From Girardinichthys multiradiatus (lineage: Eukaryota; Chordata; Actinopteri; Cyprinodontiformes; Goodeidae): a stretch of DNA of 64,000 bases. Location: the NCBI RefSeq assembly GCF_021462225.1, contig NC_061797.1:24699093-24763092 (forward strand), in the 5' to 3' direction. Each line of letters begins with the position of its first letter. The stretch's first letter is position 1. The notes under the pieces are model-generated. The model worked only from the letters and a program-made list of their open reading frames with translations. It was not told where the DNA came from and did not search any database. Position numbers and translations under genes: made by a program. Positions 1-13,651 of this stretch are shown one piece after another.

Positions 1-2818
1 GTGCAACTGTAAAGGAAGATATAAGGAAGAAATTAGGGGACGTTTAGAACTTTTGCACAACACTGTAAATCATAACATAACTTTTTGCCCTGTTAGGGAA
101 TCAGTAACTATCTTCTCATGCAAAAATAGAATTTTGCCCACTGTTCTAATGGATAAAACTAGAAGCGAAAATGCAAATTAAACAGAAAATATTTAGCATT
201 TCACCGTAGAACGTTTCTTTCTTCTTAGATGTGTAAATTTGTCACCAAAATGAAAGACAGCTGAAGGTCAGCTGCAGCATCAGGGGAGCTGAATTCTTAA
301 TGTTTGTGTGATAATTTAAGTTATACCGTTCAAGCAACCTTTTCTGACCATGATAGACCTCCGCACAGAGTGTCTGTAATTGTGTGACCCTGCTCTGGGT
401 GTGCACTTGTGTCACAGAGCGCTTGTAAAGCACTCTGAAGGCATTTTGAGGCGTTTGATGATGATGATGTATTGCGTCTGCGCTGCTGCATCTCCAACTG
501 AAACACACAATGACAAACCCTAACACGCTTGGACTCCTCGTGGTCCTGCTGCTTCAGCAGTAGTTCTTCTCCCTTTACTCTTCTCTCCTGACATCAAATT
601 TCAATATCATTTCCTCCTTTTTGCACCCACCACGGCCTCCTCCTTGCTGCCCCCCAACCCCCCAACAAAAATATCATCACATCACTTTAGAGTTCAGCAG
701 CACCCCATCACCATTACTATGGAAACAGAGGAACAAAGCTGATTGGCTGTTGCTGGTGTCTTGGAGGCGTGTCCTCTCAGCCATCCTTTCCCCCTCTGCT
801 CACTGAGAATCCTGCTGTATCTGCTTAATCCATGAAATAAAAACATCATACTGAATATAAATCACTCAACTAAGCAAAAAGATGCCAGAGCGGAAAGAGC
901 TGTTGTCATAGTCAGTCACTGTGTGCTTCTTCAGAGGTGCAAGAGAGAGGACTGGAGCTCCCAGGCAATCCAGCTTTTCCACAGTCAGTCAGACAACTTT
1001 ATTAGTCCTGATGTGGGAAATTCATCTGTATCATTTGTCACGCTTAAATATTTCAGATCAACAAACAAATTTTGATGAGATAAAGCAAACATAATGATTT
1101 CATTCAGGAATAAATAAAAGTTATGATAAATAGACAATCTAGACCGTAAGGCAATGAAAACAAAGATGTAAGTTCTGTTAACATTGGCTTTGGGTTATGA
1201 TGTATGAAACAACCCTTATTTATATCAGGTGAAAGACACCACATATGTTGACTTAATTTTAACATTTATCTCTGTGGTGATGTATATGAGTTCAGGATGT
1301 CAAATCCAGTCACTTGCTAAACATTTTTAGATAAACTTTGCTTTTACAAATTCTTTCTACAGAGCACTTTGAAAGTGGTGTTAGAAACAAACTGATTTTT
1401 CAATATCATGATTGTCAACAGATGCAAGGTCAAATTCAGTGGACAAAATGATTCATTTTGAAGCAACAGTATTTAAACTTGACATTCAGCATTTTTTATT
1501 TTTCCACAACAGCCTGTTGTTTTGACGAGCTTTCTCAAGGACAAAATGCACAAAAGATAAGAGGTTAGAGGGACCTTAACGTTACCAGAGGCATGTGAAT
1601 GAGGAATGCCGAAAAGAGTTTTTTGACTCGATCTTTGGATTGTCTGTTTAAGAAGTGATTTGAGATAGAAGACACTTAACAGGGATGGAAAAGGCCTTTA
1701 ACTGCTGGTTCTGGGGATTGGAGCATCAGGAGAGAACAGGAGATCAGAATGGATATAAAGGAGAAAAGAAAGAAAGCAGATCGAAGAAATGCAGCTTTGG
1801 GGCTTTGTACATCTCTAAACTGACATCACCATCTCACGCTGGATCTTCATGAGTCTTATTGAGTATGCATGTGTGCAGCACAGTTTCTTCCTCCAGACTT
1901 GCTTCTTTAAAGCAGCAACAAATGAACATGGACTATGAAAAAGAAACAGGCCAATGTTCTCTTTCAGGTTGTCAGATGTTTGCTCTGAGGTTTCATGTTG
2001 AACCAGAATTGAAAAGGCTCCCTTTCTATTTCTCAAACCTCAAAGCACTCTTAAATTGTTTTTAGATGTGTGCATTAGGTGACTTAATCCATCATAACTT
2101 ATTTCATTTTCTCCTGAATTATCTATTTTAGAAAATAGTAGCTGAAAGTGACCCAACACCAACTGTAACGCCATCTCTCATGGCCTGAAGCATGTTAATG
2201 TGGGAGAAACACTGTGAGAAACAAGGAAAAAAGAGATCCAAACTTAACTTCAGCCTCAGCTGTTGGGCACTTATGATTATAATCAACTGTGTAACTCAAA
2301 GAACAAATCCATCGTGGATACAGCTGCAATGACACCAGCAGCTAAGTCAGGCTTCCAGTCAAGTGATGCCAACTGGATTTGGCAGCTGAGAGACTAGCAG
2401 AAACAAAGTGAGACTGAAAGTCAGTTTGTGTTTCTGATTAGTTAGGTTCTACTCTGGTGGGTAAATGCATTGCCTGGTCCTCATCACATAAATCACAGCC
2501 TAACAAATCATCTATTTAATGTTAAACCAAAACATAAGTTGTTTGCCTTTAAAGTGAAACATTGGGAGACTTAAATGTTTGTAATCATGATTTTACAGCT
2601 CATTTAGGAGAGATTTTGAAATACTTTTTCAGACTGTTGGATAGAAAACATCTCAATGTCTAGCATACTTTTGTTCCTTTTTGCTGTGATAAGCAAATAG
2701 CACATTAATACCCAATCAGCAATGTTTAAAGGTTTAAAAATATGTCTAATAATATTGCCCTCACTAATCCCCTTGTTAAATGTTGTAAATGCTCATTGCT
2801 ATTGCGCGTATATAAATA
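1..2818. other. no gene found; AT-rich, probably entrep2 intron or flank
   Basis: No convincing exon, RNA gene or repeat was recognised. Short ORFs here lack protein-like composition. Confidence 0.5.
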
Positions 2819-3241
2819 TATACACTACTGGTCAAAAGTTTTAGAACGCCTTTCTCACTTAATGGGTCTCTTTATTTTCATGACTATTTAAATTGTAGAT
2901 TCTCACCAGAGGCAACAAACATGTGATTGAACACACATGGAATTATGTAGTATACAAAAAGTGTGAAATAAATCTAAAATTTTAGATTTTTTCAAAATAG
3001 TCATCCTTTGCTCTAATGACTCTCTTGGCAATCTCTCCATGAAGTAGTCACCGGAAATGGTTTCCCAAAGAGTCTTGAAAGAACTTCCCAGAGGTTCATT
3101 GAGAGACGGCCAAAGGTTAATATTTCAGTCATTACAGCATAGGGCAGCTACTTAAGCCCTAAGGGATTTTAGAGCAATTTCCACCTGAAATTACATACCT
3201 TAAATAAATCAAGTATAACAAACTTTTGGTACCTGTGTAAA
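2819..3241. mobile_element. Tc1-derived miniature element (internally deleted)
   Basis: The left end reads TACACTACTGGTCAAAAGTT, a typical fish Tc1 terminal repeat, at 2821. A degenerate inverse copy (AACTTTTGGTACCTGTGTA) ends near 3239. Between 3000 and 3105 a relic of the C-terminal transposase region is visible on the minus strand (the antisense of a short-lived Tc1 coding end). Most of the transposase is gone. Confidence 0.7.
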
Positions 3242-5300
3242 GGTAAGACATAAAAGAATATTTTTCCTGTGGAACCACTATTGTAACTGTTACTATGTTT
3301 GATTTATTTGTGATTAAACAAAGAAAAAATAAACATTTTCAGGCCTCGCCAAAAGGTTTTTCTAAATGAACATTGCAAAACACTATGGAAATCCTTTGTA
3401 ATTCCTAGGAGAACCCCCAGGTTGCATTCATTCACATCTTCACCATAACTGCATCAAATTTGGACTGAATAAGTTGAAGCATATATGTTCCATTTTCGTT
3501 TTAGAGGGCAATGTGCCTGGCAGAAATGGCAGTTAGGCAAAGGTGCCAAAACTTTCCCAATGTGTTTTTCACCTAATAATAAAAGGAAATCTGGTCAAAT
3601 AAAAATGCTGATTTCCTTTGGCTATTATATTTTCCCTGTGTATCATCAAAATGTACAGTTGCAAACATAACTGGCGTAGCGTGCAAGCTAGTAGCCGGTG
3701 GACAGCAACCAGCAGACTGTAATGTGCAAGCAAATTCCATCACCAGAGAAGGTGCTAGAAAGACAAGTTATGCCTTGTTAGAAAGGTGAGTGTCTCTGGT
3801 TTGTTATGATATGAGACATGTGGGGGTCCTGCAAAGAGAAAGGTGCTTTTTGTACCGTTTTGTCTACAGAGTCAGCAAGGTCTGAAGGACCTTAAAATGT
3901 CATTGCCTGTGTTTCAGTTGCTGTAAAACTAAAAGGTATTTCTGCAAAACTCATTTGGGGAAATGTTTTGTGAATATTAAAGCCTCCTCTTGCGATATAT
4001 TTACCTAGTTTTATAGACCATCAAAAAGAGGCATGGCCAAGTGGATTTTAAAAAATATATATTTGTGATTTAGTTTTTTTTTTTTGAAATGTTGATTTAA
4101 AAACCTGATACATTTGTATCAGATTGTCTATTTTATTATTCTTTTCTCTTTGAACACATCTGTAATACACTTTTGAAAAAGCACCAACCATTTTTTAGGC
4201 TCAGAACTAATCAAAAGTAGTACTAAAAATGTAGTTAATGGTTTGTTATAAGAGACAAAATAAATAATACAACTCTTGGGCTTTCAGAGATTTCATTTAA
4301 GCTGTAAAACTGTTAACATACACCCTGCTCTTCTACATGTTTTTAGTACAAGATATGCAAATCTCCTTGCCTGTTAAACCTCAATACGTGTGCTATAGTT
4401 TAGGTAACAACTGTAAATCTGAACCACCCACTGTAAAAATACCTGCAACCAGCTATAGATCCCACATGGCCCAAGATTTGATAATAAGATTGCGAACTCT
4501 GATTGAGAGCACATGGAAAAACTGGACGTGGTTTATTTCTGTACATTTGTTAGCTTAATGGATCAGGAGGCAGAACTGCTGCCAAATCAGACTAAAAAAG
4601 TGCGAGATAAGCAATATAAAAAACACATATTTTGCAGAAAACATTCAAAAGCAAGAAGCCAGTAAGATATACCAAACATTATCTTAAAAAATATTCACAG
4701 AAATCTACATTTCAAAAAATATTTTAATTAAATAATTCCTCCCAAGACTTTCCTCAGTAAGCTTCGAACTTGAAAATGTAATTTTTAATTACCTTTAAAA
4801 ATGGACACTGCTCATTACTTATTGTTTCAGTAACTCAAATGTTGGAGATTATTATTAATATACTATTATTTAAGATGGAATAGATTAGTCAGTTAGAAAA
4901 TATTTCAAGCAAAATATACAGTATTTGGCTCATGTTGCAAATGGACAGTTTCCACCTAAATGAACAAATTCTATACTTTAACACTGTCTTTCACAGTTCT
5001 GAATATAAAGAAGACTGCATTTTTAGTAAATGTTTCATAAATAAAAACAAACTGTTGTGGAAATCTCTTTGTACCCAAATGTGTTTCTCCCATGAAACCC
5101 TTAACTTCTGTTCTGAATGTTCTCATGAGAAGGCCTCTGTACAGCTCCGAAACTCTGCAAATCATTAGAATAAACTAAGAAAAACAATGAAGTGTCATTC
5201 AGGAGGAGGAGGTTGAAAAACACTTTAAAGTTCATAAGCAATTACTGCAACGAAAAGGCCTCTGAGAATGATTACAACCACAAGCTTCAGTCATTTCCTT
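3242..5300. other. no gene found
   Basis: AT-rich sequence. If the exon-like ORF at 5302-5418 is real, its 3' UTR would run through this stretch on the minus strand; a minus-strand AATAAA occurs near 4130. Confidence 0.4.
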
Positions 5301-5301
5301 C

Positions 5302-5418
5302 CAATTTTTCCACCACAAACACGAACGACAGATCTTCCTGAAACAAATGAGCTCCCGATGAGATGCCTCCGTCTTTATCGAACCAGGCGGTGTAAGCGTC
5401 AATGTCCATGATTCTTAT
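5302..5418 (-). CDS. candidate terminal exon of unidentified gene (low confidence)
   Basis: On the minus strand, a pyrimidine-rich tract ending in AAG is followed by a frame reading MDIDAYTAWFDKDGGISSGA, HLFQEDLSFVFVVEKLEGND and TGA. The composition is protein-like, with CpG-containing codons inside otherwise AT-rich DNA. I do not recognise it. It does not match what I recall of the entrep2 C-terminus. It could be an alternative terminal exon, an exon of an unannotated gene, or chance. Confidence 0.35.
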
Positions 5419-7775
5419 AAAAAGAGAGAATTTAGATTAGAGGACGGTTCGTTGGATGTGGATGCTTCTATTTCTAAGCACAATATTACCACTACAGGGT
5501 GAAGACATCTAAATGGTGATGACTTAAAGGAGGCAGCTGGCATCTGCTGGTTTGTGAGGCTTTTAATTAAAGCTGCAGGACTTACAGCCAACTGTGACTG
5601 TGCTTTAATCAGCTAACCAGGCCTTTATGAGCCCAACATGTGTGGTATATTGTTGAAGGAAAACCAGCCGTAATTTCCAGATCAATTAAAAAGACGCTCA
5701 TCTGGTGTCACCAAGTTCATCTAACTTGGCTTATATAAAATCACTCATAACTGTTTTCAGGCCACATCTGAGCTGCCTGCGAGTTCGTTTCTAGGTCAGT
5801 GAATGTCTTCGTTTTGGTCTGAACTCGTCTCCAGCCAGTTTCTAGGTAATGTTCTCACTTACACATCAGTTGGGCGCCGTAGCCTGCAGTGAGAGCGGTT
5901 CATGTGATATGACCTTACACTGGGTTTGAAGAGAAAGGAAGAGACATGCAGCAGCACCCAGCTCGCCTTTCAGTGCCTCTGCTCTCCAACAATAAAACCA
6001 AAGCTGTAAAGGCCAGCTGTCTTTTAACTTATCAAACACTCAGATCCACAGTTTGATAGATGTGGGCAAAATAAGCAGAAGAGTTACACAGTTTTGCTCA
6101 AATCTACACCATTTATTGCACCAAATCATCCATCAAACCCTCTCAAACCAGTCAAGCCGTGTAATCAACCTTTCTGCTGATCAATGAACAGTGAACAGAC
6201 AGATACAACTCACCTACATGTCTTCTTAATAATACTGTGCTGTCCAGAATTGGAAAAAAGCCTTTGAAATGTCAGCAGATAAAATGAGCTTGTGTGCAGA
6301 GATAAGGTTAATCTTGACAACAATTTTCACATTGCGCTAGGTTGATTTCTGCCTTCCCTCCTTTGAAAAATATTCTGCAGTTTTCATGTAAAGCTTTGAT
6401 ATAAACTTTTAGAATGCAAGTATAAATAAGAACAAATTCACATCACTTTAAGTTTTAGTTTTGTATTGATATGTATTTTCTATGTTTACATCCCTTAAGC
6501 ATCAGTTGTTAAATTGTGATGGATGGAAACTGATCCGATAATCTGCAGCTCTCCTAACTTTTACTGTGCTTTAAATTGTTTTCTTTTTGAGGTACTTTTA
6601 GTTGAGATCTTAAATAAAATAACAGAAGCTCTCGACGGACTAAAAAAAAGGAAAGCTCAGAGAAGGTCAACACCGAAACAAAGCTAAAAGATTGTGAAGA
6701 CAGAACAAAAGAAGAAACTTTTTACTAACAATTCATATAAACCAAAAAGTTACCACTGAGTTTACATATATGATTTTTATTTCCATTGAACTGAAATGTC
6801 AGGATAAATTGCCTTGAAGATTAAACTCAAATAAGTAGTGTGTGTCCAAGCCGACACAGTCAGTAGGACGATGAGGAAGAAGCTGCTGCTGCAGGTAACA
6901 GAAAAATGCTTATTTTGACAGTATGGAACAACAGACTTCTTAATTAGTATGAAAACGCTGTCAACAAGCATGTCAGACACCAAGTGTATAAATACAAGTA
7001 TTTAGACTATGAGGCTAAAAATGATCCTCACAAGCTAAATTAAAGTAGTGTTAAAACGCACTGCAGCGTAATTATACTCAACTTGAGGAATGTCAGACGC
7101 ATAAACAGTAATAAGTAAAAGTTGCGCCTAGAAATAATACTTTGTATTCGTATCAGATTATATACTATTATCTCTCAACATCAGATTAAGACTACCAAAG
7201 TATTACATTGCATCCTTAAGAATTGCAACAACTGACAACGGCCTGAATTATGTATTATTCTTTCTTTCCTTTTGTAAATCACAATCAAAAATAAAAAAAA
7301 TTTAAAAAGTAACTGGTAACTTTATTTGTTTTTGTAATCTAATATTAAATAAGAGGAAAAAGCTTTCTTAATACTTTTATATTTAAACTTTGATCAAAAA
7401 TACATGATGAAAAAGGTGGGTCAGAGGGGAGAATTTGGATTTAATATTTAATTGCTCGGATTTATGCGACCCAGAAACTGCTTTGCATGTAAAACTGCAG
7501 GTAATGTAGTGACACAGTGGCGTCTTTGAGCCACACACCAACACAATTAAGGTCTTATTTAACGCTGCCGTTGGCTTCAGACGAGCTCCTCCATAAAGAT
7601 GTGGTTCTCCACCAGGTCTGTCACACCGCTGCGCTTCTACAGAGCATAATGGTCTCAGGCGATAATCTCATGCTGCATTCAAGTAAACCTACACTGGATC
7701 ATTTATATTGTAATGGACCTGAAATTATACAATTAAACATTGATGTCATTAAATGCCACCACAGCCGTATTAAAT
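5419..7775. other. no gene found
   Basis: AT-rich. A short minus-strand segment near 7560-7625 reads RSGVTDLVENHIFMEELV before TGA, too short to call. Confidence 0.4.
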
Positions 7776-7817
7776 ATATATATATATAAATATATATATA
7801 TAACATCCCTAAATATA

Positions 7818-8891
7818 CTGCCTGGCCAAAAAAAAAAGTCGCCACCTGGATTTAACTAAACAAATAGGTACTAGCCTCCCATTGGATAATTACTGCATGA
7901 TTATGTTTCAGGTGGCAACAAGTTATTTAACCCCAACTGGTGCAATGAGTTGCTTCTCATTTCTTAAACAACCATGTGGAAAGAAACATACCGTGGTTGT
8001 GGAAAAGATGTTAGTCTGTTTCAGAAGGGTCAAATCACTGGCATGCATCAAGCAGAGAAAACATCTAAGAAGATTGCAGAAACTACTAGGATTGGGTTAA
8101 GAACTGTCCAGTGCATTAATAAAAACTGGAAGGATAGTGGGGACCCATCGTCTTCCAGGAAAAAATGTGGCTGGAAAAAAATTATCTTGATCGGTGATCA
8201 CTTAAACGTTTGGTGAAATGAAATCAAAGAAAAACAACAGTAGAACTCCAGGCTATGTTTAATAGTGAAAGTAAGAGTATTTCTACACGCACAATGCGAA
8301 GGAAACTCAAGGGATTGGGACTGAACAGCTGTGTAGCCTTAAGGAAACCACTAATCAGTGAGGTTAATCGGAAAAAAAATGCTTCATTTTGCTAGGGAGC
8401 ATAAAGATTGGACTCTGGAGCAATGGAAGAAGGTCATATGGTCTGATGAGTCCAGATTTACCCTGTTCCAGAGTGATGGGGGCATCAGGGTAAAAAGAGA
8501 GGCAGGTGAAGTGATGCACCCATCATGCCTTGTGCCTACTGTACAAGCCTGTGGAGGCAGTGCTATGATCTGGGGTTGCTGCAGGTGGTCAGGTCTGGGT
8601 TCAGCACCAGTATGTGTTCAAAGAATGAGGTCAGCTGACTACCTGAATATACTGAATGACCAGGTTATTCCATCAGTGGAGTTTTTCTTCCCTGATGGCA
8701 CGGGCATATTCCAGGATGACAATGCCAGGTGTAATCAGGCTCGGATTGTGAAAGAGTGGTTCAGGGAGCATGAGACATCATTCTCACACATGGATTGGCC
8801 ACCACAGAGTCCAGACCTTTACCCCCTTGAGAATCTTTGGGATGTGCTGGAGAAGGCTTTGAACAGCAAACTTCAACACACTGATAAATAG
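7818..8891 (+). mobile_element. Tc1/mariner-like element, 3'-truncated
   Basis: It follows an AT microsatellite (about 7776-7803). The left terminus TACTGCCTGGCCAAAA begins at the TA at 7816-7817. A matching right terminus is not found after the transposase stop, so the 3' end is lost. Confidence 0.85.
7974..8891 (+). pseudogene. Tc1-like transposase pseudogene (DDE, 36-residue spacing)
   Basis: The N-terminal part (7974-8216) retains a helix-turn-helix-like region; the catalytic part (8358-8891) has WSDESRF, FQDDNAR and [16 protein letters not shown], supplying Asp, Asp and Glu. The second Asp and the Glu are 36 residues apart, two more than in Sleeping Beauty-type elements. The two ORFs are out of frame or interrupted between 8216 and 8358, and the reading stops soon after LWDVLEKAL, so the C-terminal 60-70 residues of a normal transposase are missing. 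Confidence 0.88.
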
Positions 8892-9756
8892 CTACTTAGG
8901 CACATGTGGTTTAAATGTGAGACTATTCTACAGCAGCATATTTTAATATTTAATCTTTTAATGTCCAGTCCAATAGGCAGCAGCACAGGAGGTGATGTTC
9001 AAATTAGATATGAAGCCTGCTGATGTTCACCAGGTCTCCAAGGGCTTTGTCTACCCAGCAAAAGATTTTGAAATCCCAGGAAAGAAGCTGCACCCTAAGC
9101 TTGTTCCGTCAATAATAGTAATAAATAAATAACGTTGAAGCCATAGACTGAACCCCTTTCACGTCATAACTATACTAATTTAGCTTTTTGACAATAAAAA
9201 CAGGAAATATCAGAATCCCTTTATTGTCATTGTACAAAAAAAGCACCACAAAATTTAAAAATAGCATATGTGAAAGAGAGGAGCTATATGGTAAATGTAT
9301 CCCTAATAATGAGTATTATGAGCTTACAGTTTATGTGGCCAGATAAAACAGATACATATATAAACTGTCAGAAAAGTTGCAAATGATACACGGTCGTATA
9401 ACTGATATGCTGATTGGTGAATGACGTCATGATCAAATTTTTTTACACATTATTTTATAAAATAAACTAGTTCATATCAGGCTCTGTGAATTTAGTTTAA
9501 CACTGAAAATAAAAGGAAAAATGTTTTCCATGTGTCTCGGTAGAGATAGCTGCTTGGAATTACACAGAAACTAAAGAGATTACAAGATCATCCCCATTTA
9601 TTCATCAAAGCATATTTCACTAAAGTTCACCTGATTTTTTTAGTCCTGTTTGTTGATGTGTTTACAGACATATTTTCTTATTCAGTTTCACTGCATTTTA
9701 TAAACAAGAACAAATGTTTTTCTTATTTGAACTGTCATTTTCTACTTTGCCAACAA

Positions 9757-10450
9757 TATTCCCTCACCCATCCAAATCATTAAATTCAGGATTCCGATCA
9801 CTTTCATGGCCACATGAACTCCAGCCCCGAGGCATGCAGACAGCTTCTACAAACATTTATGAAAGAATGGGACGCTCTCAAGAGCTCAGCCAATTCTAGC
9901 ATTGTACCATGATAGGATATCACCTGTGAAATAAGTCTAGGTGTTCACTTTCTTTGCTGCTAAATATTCCACAGTCAACTGTTAGTGGCATTATAACAGT
10001 GAAAGCGAATAACGACAGAAATCACAGAGCAGGGACAGCAGATGTTAAGATGTGTAGTATGTATAGGTCTCCAACTTTCACTTTACATGCTCCAAACTTT
10101 GTGGGAACAATTTGGGGAAAGCCCTTTTCCATCTCTAACTGCACACCGGTGGCCATAACTAGATCCATTAAGACATGAATGTGCATGTTTGGTGTGGAAG
10201 AACTTGACTGACCTGCACAGATTCCTGACCTGAAACCAATGGAACACCTTTGAATCATGGGACTACAAGCCAGGCTTTCTCATCCAACATAAATGTCTGT
10301 CCTCACAAATGGACTTCTGCCAGAATGGCCAAGAAATCTCATGAACCCTCTCCTTGTGGGACGTTTTTCTAGAAGAGCTAAGTTGTTATAGCTGCAAAGG
10401 GTGGGCCGATATGATATGATTGGGAATGGGATGGCACTAGTTGAAACTGG
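9757..10450 (+). mobile_element. decayed Tc1-like element (family copy 1)
   Basis: It is recognisable from CACCCATCCAAATCATT near 9767 through the transposase 3' end (GCTGCAAAGGGTGGGCCGA near 10394). The residual reading frame gives PDLKPMEHL with stops on either side. A junction near 10079-10087 removes the central transposase. The same family recurs on the other strand at 39047-39440. Confidence 0.75.
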
Positions 10451-12475
10451 TGCATCGCTAAACTAAATATCCACCATGCTGTCACACAACTACCATTGCA
10501 GATTAAGCTGCTTCTACATATATGAACAGTTGAGTCTTATTTCAATGAATCAGATCAGTGAGTGGGATGAAGAGGAATCATGACACATAACTAAAGACAT
10601 GATTTGACTCTATTATTGCAGATGGTGTTGGTTTGGTTTTGTTCCGGAACAGGAAAGTCGGACCCATACTCTGCAATTAAGTTTAAGCACAAGACCTTAA
10701 TATGAAACCACTGCCATCTAACCAAACTCAAAACCCTTTAATCATGTTATAATGACTGATTTAGAGTGTTTTCCTAACACTAATGACACAGGGACAAGTT
10801 GGTATGTAAGCATTTAAAATAGCAGCTCTCCCACAAACATCAGAGAGCAAATACAGTGTAGAAAAACAAGCGATTCAAACAGCTCACCATCTCACTACAG
10901 TGATAATTATGCAACAACGCCCAAGAATATTATGAAGAGCCCCTCTGGGCATAACTGGCTTTGTGTGGCCACAGTCGTCCACAGAGAGCATTCATCATTT
11001 AATCACTGAAAGCTCAAATATCTATGAGCAGTAAATGCTGAATTAACATTTGCTGAGGATTACCAACATGGCTGATCACAAACTCTGCAAGATGACAATA
11101 AATATAGCTGCTGTGTTACTATGCAATTTAACGCACCTTTTAAAGTGCGCTGCTGAAACAGGATGACATCTCATCAGAGCTGCAGACTGTGATTACATGC
11201 CAGATCAGTAGCTATTGATTGCTTCCATACTGAGCAGAAAAGGATGTAAACGTGTGAGCAAGCCTAAAGCCTCTAAAAACTCAAAAAATTGGAAACCACA
11301 GCCTTTTGTAATTACCTTGATATTTCAGTGCCTTACAAAAACTGTGTTAAATTGGATTAAAACGGGGCAGCGGCGGCTCCTCTGAGAGCAGAACTTTGGA
11401 TTTAGGACCAATCGATGCCACAAGAAGACAATCGGTTTGAGTGAAGCTCAAACACTGTTTGCAGCCTGGTGCTCCTCATTAACTCTTATCTGACTGGAGA
11501 GCAGATTTTAAATGTTGCTGCTAGTGTAAAAGAAAAGGAAAGAAACACTGCAGTTTGCCTTTTATTTTTGGACAAACATTAACTGAAACATAATTACTGT
11601 GGAAATCTCTAATTCCTTACTTTCCAAAAACAAACTGATGACTAAAATTAAATAAAAACTTTCCAACTGTAATAAAATGTAAAAAAACAAAAAACAATGC
11701 CTGTGTTTTTAAGTGTAAACTGAATGAGAAGTCTCAGGAACTGAAGATTATTTTCTCCTGTCTCACATCTCTGACTTCTAACTGATCCCATTATTTCTGT
11801 ACCCCCCCATGTGAAGCAGGTCTCACGCACCCAGAGAGTTGACCAACCAATCAACCTTTCTTAGATGTGTGTGTGGTCGTGATCTGCAAGAGAACTGAAG
11901 GATTAAACCTTTCTTACATGTCTGCACAAATGGCTGACTGAGTCAGAGAAGAACAGAGCCACTGCTTCATTGGAAGCTAAACACAAGGAATGGAATAAGA
12001 CTGCAGAGATTTTACGACATAATCGGAATCACTGTGGATCCATCCAGGGCAAGCCCTACATGCAGAGCATGCAGATCCTAACAATCCACAAACGTTCCAA
12101 CTAAAAATCAGGTTTTAGTCAACATTACAAACTACTGCAACAGCTCAACTGTTAAATAAAACAGTGGGACGTAATGATTGTTTAAAATATTTTGCTGTAT
12201 AACCTTTAAAAACAAACAGAGTTTATAATAAACCCATGAGAACATTAATATGCTTTAATCCGATTTACTATCATAAAATTGGTGCAATTTTTTTGCTACT
12301 GTTGCTTGGGATTGTTACAGCCACTGTCAGACTTGATCAAACTTGATGCAAAGTTAAAGGTTTTCTCAATAATATGCAGATAGACATCAAAAGCCTCTAT
12401 ATATAAAAACATTAAGATACAGCATACATGCACCATGACAGTGCTATTAAAATAAAGTAGTGGAAGTGGTGTATA
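10451..12475. other. no gene found
   Basis: AT-rich unique-looking sequence with no recognisable exon or repeat. Confidence 0.5.
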
Positions 12476-12897
12476 TGTCATGGTAGGACATCTTTGGACT
12501 TGGTTTGTGTTTTTGTAATAACCGTTCTTAGGTCTATGGTTTCCTTTATTGTTAATTAGTTCCACCTGTCCCTTATGCCTCCATGTCTCCTTGCCACACC
12601 TGTTCTTAGTTCCTGTGATTACCTGCCTTTGTTTTCTCCCTGTATATTAGTTGGTCTGTGTTCTTTGTTCCCCGCTGGTTCCTCCGTCACTATTCCTCGT
12701 TCACTACCTTGTTTATGCTCAGTTTTGCTACGTTACATAACTATGTACACATGTAAGTTTTTGGCTCAACTCATGTTTGTACTTGTTGGATTATGTTACG
12801 TTTTGGAGACCTTTAATTAAAGAAAAGGCTTCCTCTCATCATGCGGCTGCCAAGCTCTTATCTGCACTTTGGTCCGATCCAAACCCAGAACGTGATA
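12476..12897 (+). repeat. LTR-like segment (TGTCA ... TGATA)
   Basis: 422 bp with terminal TGTCA and TGATA, an internal TATA-like TGTATATTAG, an AATTAAAG poly(A)-like signal and the pyrimidine-rich leader typical of fish LTR-like repeats. Assignment as an LTR is an inference, since no partner LTR lies in the window. Confidence 0.4.
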
Positions 12898-13651
12898 TTA
12901 GGAACCAGCCCTAAACAGGACCAAGCAGACAGAGCTAAAGAACTTAAGATGTGGATAAAGCAGCAAGAGGAGACGTTACAGGCTATGTATGGAGAGGGGG
13001 TTGAGATTTTACCTTCGCCTTTGTTGCTGGAGGAGATGGAGTGTCTCGGTGTATCTGACCGGGTCCCCATGGATGTATTACCGGATCGGAATCATACCTC
13101 TCCAGCTTGTTCCTCCTCCAGGCGACGTCGCCCTCGCCGCAAGTGCTCCACCCCAGCTGCAGCAGCTCCGGCCGAGCTCAACCTGCTCACAGCTGCTTCG
13201 CCGGAGCCATCCTCGTCTGCAGCGGCACCTGCTGCGGCCGAATTCCCCGCTGGTTTCGGCTCCCGCCCTAGACGACGTCGTCACCGTGGAACAGTCGCCA
13301 TTGGGGAGGTTCGGATGGGCGCCTCAATTGCTTTCCCTGGAGTTGGTGGGTGGTCACCCAGCGCCCTCTGTAGGTCACCAGTCGCCGGTGCAGCCTCCAG
13401 CCCTGAATTGGGTTCAAGCCAGGCTGGAGAAAATGAAAGAGGATTTCATGAAGGGACGTTGCTATGATTTTGTGCTTCATCTAATGGATCATCCAGAGGA
13501 TCTGAATCTGGTGCACTCTGTTCTACAGGCCGAATTCATTGCGGAGGGAGGATGGCTCGACGCTCCAGCTCCTCTCTCTGCTGGAGATCCTTTCGACCCT
13601 CTTCTTGTGGCCGTTAGAGCAGCACAGAGCTCCAAGGATTATGAGCCATAG
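12841..13651 (+). pseudogene. gag-like / unknown repeat-encoded protein, frameshifted
   Basis: Frame 12841-13110 encodes WIKQQEETLQAMYGEGVEIL and LLLEEMECLGVSDR. Near 13120 the plausible reading moves one frame, to VPPPGDVALAASAPPQLQQL and onward. That frame continues through NWVQARLEKMKEDFMKGRCY, MDHPEDLNLVHSVLQAEFIA and ends SSKDYEP at 13651. No zinc knuckle or enzyme motif is visible. Function is unknown; the gag comparison rests only on position after an LTR-like leader and on charged helical composition. Confidence 0.45.
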
